Shown here in pieces: positions 57,602 through 64,000 of a stretch of DNA of 64,000 nucleotides; the stretch's first letter is position 1, and every line of letters starts with the position of its first letter. Under the pieces are notes generated by a model. It was given only the letters and a program-made list of their open reading frames with translations, was not told the DNA's origin and did not search any database. The stretch spans positions 545,121,368-545,185,367 of the forward strand of contig CM022303.1 of the NCBI GenBank assembly GCA_011799875.1. The letters are read 5' to 3'. The stretch is from Thinopyrum elongatum. Taxonomy: Eukaryota; Streptophyta; Magnoliopsida; Poales; Poaceae. The position numbers were made by a program, and so were the translations under genes.

Positions 57602-59138
57602 TGATGTCGCTTGAGATTGCGTCGGTATTTCCCCAAAGAGGAAGGGATGATGCATCACAACGACGGTAGGTATTTCCCTCAGTTATGAAACCAAGGTATC
57701 AATCCAGTAGGAGAACCAAGCAACACTATGTAAATGGTACCTGCACACAAAGAACAAATACTTGCAACCCGACGCTTATGAGGGGTTGTCAATCCCTCTA
57801 CGGGTAACGGCGCCAAAAATTGTCAAGTTGACGGGATAAAAATTGTGTAGATTGGATAAATAGATCTCGATAAAAATGCGAAATAAAATAAGTAATAAAA
57901 ACATGTAGCAAGGTATTTTTGGGTTTTTGAAATAATAGATCTGAAAATAAAAGCGAATAAAAATAGATCTCAAAGCTAATATGATAAAGAATAGACTCGG
58001 GGGCCGTAGATTTCACTAGTGGCTTCTCTTAAGAAAATAGCACACGGTGGGTAAACAAATTACTGTTGGGCAATTGATAGAAGATCGAATAATTATGACG
58101 ATATACAAGGCAATGATCAATATATAGGCATCACGTTCAAGATTAGTAGACTGACTCCTGCCTGCATCTACTACTATTACTCTATACATCGACCGCTATC
58201 TAGCATGCATCTAGTGTATTAAGTTCATGGAGAAACGAAGTAATGCAATAAGAACGATGACATGATGTAGACGAGATCTATTCATGTAGGAATAGCCCCC
58301 ATCTTGTTATCCTTAATAGCAACGATACATGCGTGTCTTGCTGCCCCTTCTGTCACTGGGAAAGAACACCGCACGATCAAACCCATCACAAAGCACCTCT
58401 TCGCATGGCAAGAAAAATTGATCTAGTTGGCCTAACTAAACCAAAGATTTGAAGAACAAATACGAGGCTGTAAATAATCATGCATATAAGAGATCAAAAG
58501 AAGACTCAAATAATATTCATGGATATAGATCTGATCATAAAATCAAAGTTCATCGGATCCCAACAAACACACGGCAAAAAAGAGTTACATCATATAGATC
58601 TCCAAGAGACCATTATATTGAGAATCAAAAAGAGAGAAGAAGCCATCTAACTACTGCCTACAGACCCGTAGGTCTATGATGAACTACTCACGCGTCATCG
58701 CAGAGGCATCAATGAGGATGATGAACCCCTCCGTGATGGTGTCTAGATTGGATCTCGTGGTTCTGAAACTTGCGGCGGCTGGAATTGTGTTTCGTTGACT
58801 CCCCTAGGGTTTCTGGAATATTTGAGGATTTATAGTGCGAAGAGGCAGTGCAGGAGGTCACCGAGGAGGGCACAACCCCCCTGGGCGTGCCCTGGTGGGT
58901 TGTCTTCTGGTCCAAAAAAAATCTCCAAAAAGTTTCGCTGCGTTTGGACTCCGTTCGGTACTGATATTCTGCGAAGTAAAAAACAAGCAAAAAACAGCAA
59001 TTGACACTCGGCACTATGTCAATAGGCTAGTCCCAAAAAATGATGTAAAGGTGCTATAAAATGATTGTAAAACATCCAAGAATGATAATATAACAACATG
59101 AAACAAGCAAAAATTATAGATACGTTGGAGACGTATCA
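57602..59138 (-). repeat. 3' LTR of a minus-strand retrotransposon
   Basis: 1,537 bases. The minus strand begins TGATACGTCTCCAACGTATC and ends CAAGCGACATCA. A polypurine-like tract (AAGTTTGGGGATGC on the minus strand) adjoins its right edge at 59139-59152, so this is the 3' LTR. Same LTR type as 3976-5452 but clearly diverged from it. Confidence 0.78.
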
Positions 59139-59910
59139 GCATCCCCAAACTTAATTCATACTCGTCCTCGAGTAGGTAAATGATAAAAACAGAATTTTTG
59201 ATGTGGAATGCTGCCTAACATGTTCATCACATATTCTTTTCTTTTGTAGCATGGACATTTGGACTTTTATATGGTTCAAAGCAATATTCTAGTTTTGACA
59301 TGAATATTTCAATACTCAAGCATATCAACAAGCAACCATATCTTTCAAAATATCAACACTAAAGAAAGCTATCCCTAGCCCATCATGCATCATCATATCT
59401 CAAAACTATTACAGAGAATCAAGTTTATTTTGTCCAATGATCTTCATGAAAGTTTTTATTATATCCCTCTTGAATATCTATCACTTTGGTACTAGTTTCA
59501 TATATTGCAATTGCTTTTGACAAGCTCAAATAAATCTAAGTGAAGAACATGAGCATAAAAAAATTTGTCTCTCAAAATAATATAAGTGAAGCATGAGAGA
59601 ATTTCTTCAAAAAATTACTAACTCTCAAATTAATCTAAGTGAAGCATGAGAGCATTTCTTCAAAAATATTAAATAACACCGTGCTAAAAAAGATATAAGT
59701 GAAGCACTAGAGCAATTCCATAGCTCAAAAAATTTAAGTGAAGCATATAGAGCAATTCTAAAAAATCATAGCATAATTTTGGCTCTATCAAATAGGTGTG
59801 TCCAGCAAGGATACTTGTGACAAAATAGAAAACAAAACAAGCAAAGACTCATATAATACAAGACGCTCTAAGCAAAACTCATGATATGTGACGAATAAAA
59901 ATATAGCTCC
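59139..59910 (-). mobile_element. Retrotransposon 3' internal tail
   Basis: Non-coding tail next to the 3' LTR. It includes five or six copies of the 'taagtgaagca' motif (about 59535-59750), as in the left-hand element. The element stops matching this pattern near 59910; its body and 5' LTR are not found. Confidence 0.65.
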
Positions 59911-61900
59911 AACACATAGGCGGACCATCATATGGCAATGCCCTCGACCTTCGCTTGTCCTGAATGGGTTGTAGACTGCATGGTCATCACTACTTGGCCA
60001 CGTTCGTCCTGAATGTATTGTATATCACATGGTCCATCGTTGATATGCAGCTTTCCAGACCTCCCAAGTTGCTTACCAAAAACGAAGCAATTGTTGTTGA
60101 AAGAATCTAGTCGAGGGCAACACACTAGACACGCCATTGAACTCCAAATATGGTAATCCCGCTCTACGAAGATGTTGTATGAGGAAACCATACCGCTAGT
60201 CGACACCCATGAACCCAACACATGATCCACCACCTTCCAGATGTTGCCGACACATACTAGTACTTTATGTATCCGCTCCTGAACTACCTCCTAAGCTCCA
60301 CACTGTAGCAAACGCCGTTGCAATTTTGCTCGAGGATACAAGTCCACAACAGGGATGATGTTGCCGCCATGTCATCCCCGCTTGAATAGACTAGTTCTCA
60401 AATATATCATCGACCATAGAGCAAGAAGCCTTGTTGGACAAAGATCTGGAGCTTTTTATTCTACGGCACAGTCACCGTCGTCGAAGCCAAGACATCGAAT
60501 GACGAAAACCAAAACTAATAGGGCTCTAACCCTATAGCTACACAGGTCCGCACGCATGAGATCTAGTGACCCACCTCACCACTAGCGACCAAGAGGTCGT
60601 TAGCGAAGGGGGCCACTGGAAAACGACGCCCGAAAGCTCGTCGCCCTTGCAACGGCTAGATTACCTTAGAAAGGCTAATTGGTTAGTGGTCCAATCCTTT
60701 AACTTCACGTGTTAAATCACATACGAATAAGCATGCAGTTGTACCAAAATTACATACCGAAAGGCTTGATGACTGAACTTCAAATTTTCTTGTTGATATA
60801 ATATATAACACGAATTTATGACACACCAAGATCACAATATGACCTTCTTACAATGGACAGACGGCTTGCTCGACGTACTATTGTGCTTCTAGATGTATTG
60901 GGGCTCGATTAATTCAACATACTAATCTAATATCACATAATATTCAAATAGCTAGCATCTGAACTTTAATTGCATCTATTAAACTACAAAAAGAACTTGT
61001 TAATCACACATACAAACTACTTGCTAGATTTGTTCCTAGGCTGTTTTTGTGGGACCTTTCAAGTATGCATACACCTCTCTCCGGCTAAGGATCAACAAGC
61101 AGAAAGTAAGCCACATGCCGAGTAGGACCTCGTGGCGTTTCATGCAAGTTCACTGGCACAGTGGCACTCCAAGGTTGGATCTACATTTTTTTCCAAAAAG
61201 GAGGTTAAGACCCCCGGCCTCTTCATCAATGTGATGCACACAACCATTTTTATTAATTATTAAGCAGAGCACAAGACAAAAACAACCACCGTCGAACCAT
61301 TACAAGATATGAAATTAACACCTATGACTAAGTCAACTTTTTCCACAGCAACGCTGTCAACAAAGAATAAATAACACAGCGTCATCGTCATCACGAACAC
61401 AGGTTCATCGTTGTTGAGCCCGACCAATTGCCTAAGAACGAAATATATGTGCCAACAAATATTTAAACTGATTATTACCATATAATATTTGTAGTCACTT
61501 TGAAGCGTGAGGGAGAAGCCATTATTGTTGTCAAGGTGAGGATCGTCGCACATTCCCCTAGTGTCACAACAGTAGGGGCACTCTTTCATTTTGTGTTGCG
61601 TTCATATAATTAAAATCAGCATAAAAATCGCCATGAGCTTTGCTAAAAACTGGACATATATATTGAGTGCCAGAAATTTGACGAAACAGAACTAAATCTA
61701 CGTTTCGCCAGAACATTGGCAACTCTATAGACATTCCCTAAAAAATGAAATATAGAGCGAGACACTTTTCGAGAGCAACACAATGCAATGTTGCATTGAC
61801 TAAAACAAGCACACACCAAAAAAGTCGATCAATTCACAATTATCACATATATATAAATATACATTAAACACATTTGCACACATGTAATACATTTCATCAA
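59911..61900. other. Unidentified repeat-like DNA
   Basis: No LTR, TIR or domain was recognised. A 101-codon minus frame (59928-60233) and a 109-codon one (61260-61589) show no motif I know. I treat both as unsupported. Confidence 0.4.
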
Positions 61901-62039
61901 TTCACAGGTACACATAATGTGTGCATTTCATCACAATAATATGAACACTAGAACAAATGTACATGAAAATAAATTGGTAGAGGGAGGTTTTATACCGTCC
62001 GGACCGAGAGGGACATTGGTGGAGGAGGCCGGACACGAT

Positions 62040-62265
62040 GAGTTGTGGAGCGGAACGGCGGGGCGGTGGGGGGCGGTGGGACAGCGTTGGCACGGTGGGG
62101 GGCAAGGCGGGGTGGGGAGAACGGTGGCCAGTGGCAAGGTGGGGGCGACGGCGGAGGGCAGGGCGGGGTGGGGGGAACGGCGGCCGGTGGCAAGGCGGGG
62201 GTGACGGCGGAGGGCAGGGCGGGGGCGAGGGCGGCGGCGCGAGATGGGGGAGAAAGTGAAAACGA
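62040..62265 (+). repeat. G-rich 56-bp minisatellite
   Basis: Tandem units starting 'gtggcaagg' at 62131 and 62187 with further partial copies. The plus strand is strongly G-rich, with many runs of three to six G. The frames on both strands are composition artefacts. Confidence 0.8.
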
Positions 62266-62501
62266 GTTCATTTTCACTCTCAGGGGGTAATTAAGCCTAG
62301 ATGTTCATTGTTGCTGGCGCAGGTGATGTGGCCAACACCAGCAGTAGGTTTTTAAAATAGGGCCGGCCACATATTCGGATGGCGTTTTCAGTGACGACAT
62401 GCATAATACAGATATTTACAACGACACAAATTCTTCTCGTGGTTCAGAGCACATAAATATGGTACGGTTAATTTAGGGTACGTACACGGTACACAAATGA
62501 A

Positions 62502-62972
62502 TCATGCAGTACGACGTCGTTTGACAACCCTCTCAATGACGGTTCGGGTCTTCTTAATCTTGCTTGAGTACTTCCGGCCAGCGATATGACTCTTTCTCAG
62601 GAAGGGACGTCCTGTCGCAGGCAAGGTAGTTCTGCTCCTTCTAGTGGTGTAGTCTTGCTCTTCATACATCTCCTCTTCTATTGGGTCCACGCCAAATTGA
62701 TCATAGTCATCCTCGTTGGCGACTCCGTCCATCCCGACGATACTCCTTTTGCCTCTCCAAACGACAACACGACTCGGCTTTGAAGGGTCGGTTAAATAGA
62801 AGCATTGTGCCATGTCCTTAGCGAATACCCAAGGCTCATATTTGGTAGTGATTCCTTTCACTCTTTTTGCACAAACAGGTTGTGCTTCGGGCAGAGACAT
62901 GGTAATGAAACCACATTCTTCATGCTTGACGTTCTTCGCCCATCTGACCCTGAACAATGGCACCGCACACAT
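62502..62972 (-). pseudogene. CACTA transposase C-terminal (DUF4216-type) fragment
   Basis: 156 codons. The pattern VPLFRVRWAKN, then a GFITMSL strand and, further on, PWVFAKDMAQCFYLTDPSKP and VVVWRGKR, matches the DUF4216 region found at the C-terminus of plant En/Spm (CACTA) transposases. The remainder is acidic then basic (a Lys/Arg-rich end). The catalytic part upstream is not present in the open frame, so it is a fragment or last exon. Confidence 0.7.
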
Positions 62973-63136
62973 TGAACAAGAACAACATTTCTAGAAAATG
63001 CATGGTATGATTTTGATCACTTTCATATACACATTCTTCTTTCAACTCATAGTATATATGTGTTACTATATATTGCTTACTATGTTACTATCATGTTCAA
63101 GAACAGAAGCTCCCTAAATGTGTTGTGCCTCACGTG

Positions 63137-63324
63137 ATGGATGACTACCACGACGAGATGCACGGCTCGGAATTAATGAATGGAGCCAACTACTAAGAGA
63201 CTACGATTTCAAGATTGAAGATCGGTGGATCTCTGTCCTACACCATGGACATGCAAAGGTTTTCCTATTCTTCAAAAAAATTCCTAAAGGAGAGGAGTAC
63301 CGTGCTAGTAGTAATGATGGTTGA
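63137..63324 (+). pseudogene. Short CACTA-associated ORF with a frameshift
   Basis: MDDYHDEMHGSELMNGANY ends at a TAA; with one base more the frame would go on through RDYDFKIEDRWISVLHHGHA to a TGA at 63324. The smooth continuation suggests a one-base deletion near 63193. It may be the last exon of a longer gene. I do not know its function. Confidence 0.45.
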
Positions 63325-63851
63325 ATGAACAAGATGTAATATGCATGCATGGTTTAGTTTAGCGAATGTTTAATTAGTCATGATCGATAGAACTAGCTAT
63401 AGTGTGTGGTTAATATATGTACGCATGTGAATAAACGATGTGTGTGTGTATATATATATATATATTAATGCAAATATCTTATCGAAATCAATGTGGGACA
63501 AAAACGTGTTTATATAAATTGATAATAAATGACGCTGCCGTGGCAGCGATTTTCTGCTGCCCTGGCAGCATTTTTTTACAGCTTTCCAAAAACTAGTAAT
63601 GGCGGCGGACAATGCGCGACGCCAGACAAGATTTATCTTATTATTGTCGTTACACTATGTCACACGCCATAGCTATGGTTGATATTGCCGTCGTGTGGTT
63701 AAATCCAACGCCATAGGTATACAGAATAGTGCTGTCATAGGCTCCAATGCCACCACTATTTTTTAACACTGGCGCCATATTGGTGACGTGGGGCTCCTAC
63801 GCCAGCAAGGCTGTGTTTGGCACGCCAAAGCTAGGCTTTTCTGCACTAGTG

Positions 63852-64000
63852 GACGTGTAGCCACGTGCCAGCTGTAAGCCGAGTTCTCACTAAGTACACT
63901 CGAATTATATGTAAACTAGGCAGTGCCATTTGGTACACGACTTATAGGTAAGCCGAGTGCTTTGCTAAACACGCTCAGCTTATAAGAAATCTGGGAAGTG
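63852..64000. other. Possible subterminal region of another CACTA element
   Basis: Contains 'aagccgag' and inverted 'ctcagctta' motifs (GCCGAGT type) typical of subterminal arrays of grass CACTA elements. It is cut by the window edge. Confidence 0.35.

Larger units (their letters stand above)
61900..63851 (-). mobile_element. CACTA element, right-hand end
   Basis: The minus strand from 63851 starts CACTAGTGCAGAAAAGCC, a CACTA-type terminus, with subterminal motifs such as 'acgccatag' and 'ggcgccat' following. Inside are a DUF4216-type transposase fragment (62502-62972) and a broken short gene (63137-63324). The other terminus was not found, so the left limit is uncertain. Confidence 0.65.

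Noticed and set aside
59928..60233. 101-codon minus-strand frame
   Set aside because: No motif recognised, no splice context, within repeat-like DNA.
61917..62290. Frames on both strands of the G-rich repeat
   Set aside because: Gly/Ala/Pro-rich artefacts of a minisatellite.

Overview
The window looks like repeat-rich genomic DNA of a grass in the wheat tribe (Triticeae). The evidence is an Angela/BARE-type Copia element, large-LTR Gypsy elements, CACTA, Mutator, hAT, Stowaway and Helitron elements nested in one another, and three GC-rich, intron-containing plant genes packed into about 4.3 kb. I saw no bacterial-style operons, CRISPR arrays, rRNA or tRNA genes. All family assignments come from reading the sequence; no database was searched.

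Layout. 1-5452: an LTR retrotransposon on the minus strand, with its 5' LTR at 3976-5452 and one long ORF broken by a single stop. 5453-6755: the end of a CACTA-like element carrying a 3'-5' exonuclease gene remnant. 6756-9187: intergenic DNA with Stowaway-type MITEs and a small hAT element (8471-9020) with a perfect 8-bp target-site duplication (TSD) just upstream of the first gene. 9188-13428: the gene island, with a GPI-anchored lipid-transfer protein (+, three exons), a conserved basic protein of unknown function (-, three exons) and a Nudix-like protein (+, one exon). The last two share a bidirectional promoter.

13787-53148 is one nest. The outer shell is a Gypsy element on the minus strand (LTRs 13792-14654 and 44130-44952/53084-53143, TSD CATCT). 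It keeps an antisense accessory ORF but no gag-pol. In its place lie part of a second Gypsy (about 17195-22095), two Helitrons, one inserted in the other (22099-29155), and a tandem Copia array with shared LTRs (29157-43680). Its 5' LTR was hit by an 8.1-kb Mutator-like element (44953-53074) with long TIRs and a 9-bp TSD. This Mutator element carries a MURA transposase, a seven-exon plant-mobile-domain gene, and a third, unrecognised gene on the opposite strand with its own TATA box and a cluster of eight E2F-type motifs. It is the most interesting object in the window.

53149-64000 is mostly repeats: short tandem duplications, a 791-bp tandem duplication, a 3' LTR with its internal tail (57602 to about 59910), and a CACTA end (up to 63851) with a DUF4216-type transposase fragment and a G-rich minisatellite. 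The three genes of the island look intact. Most transposon genes are broken by stops, frameshifts or deletions.
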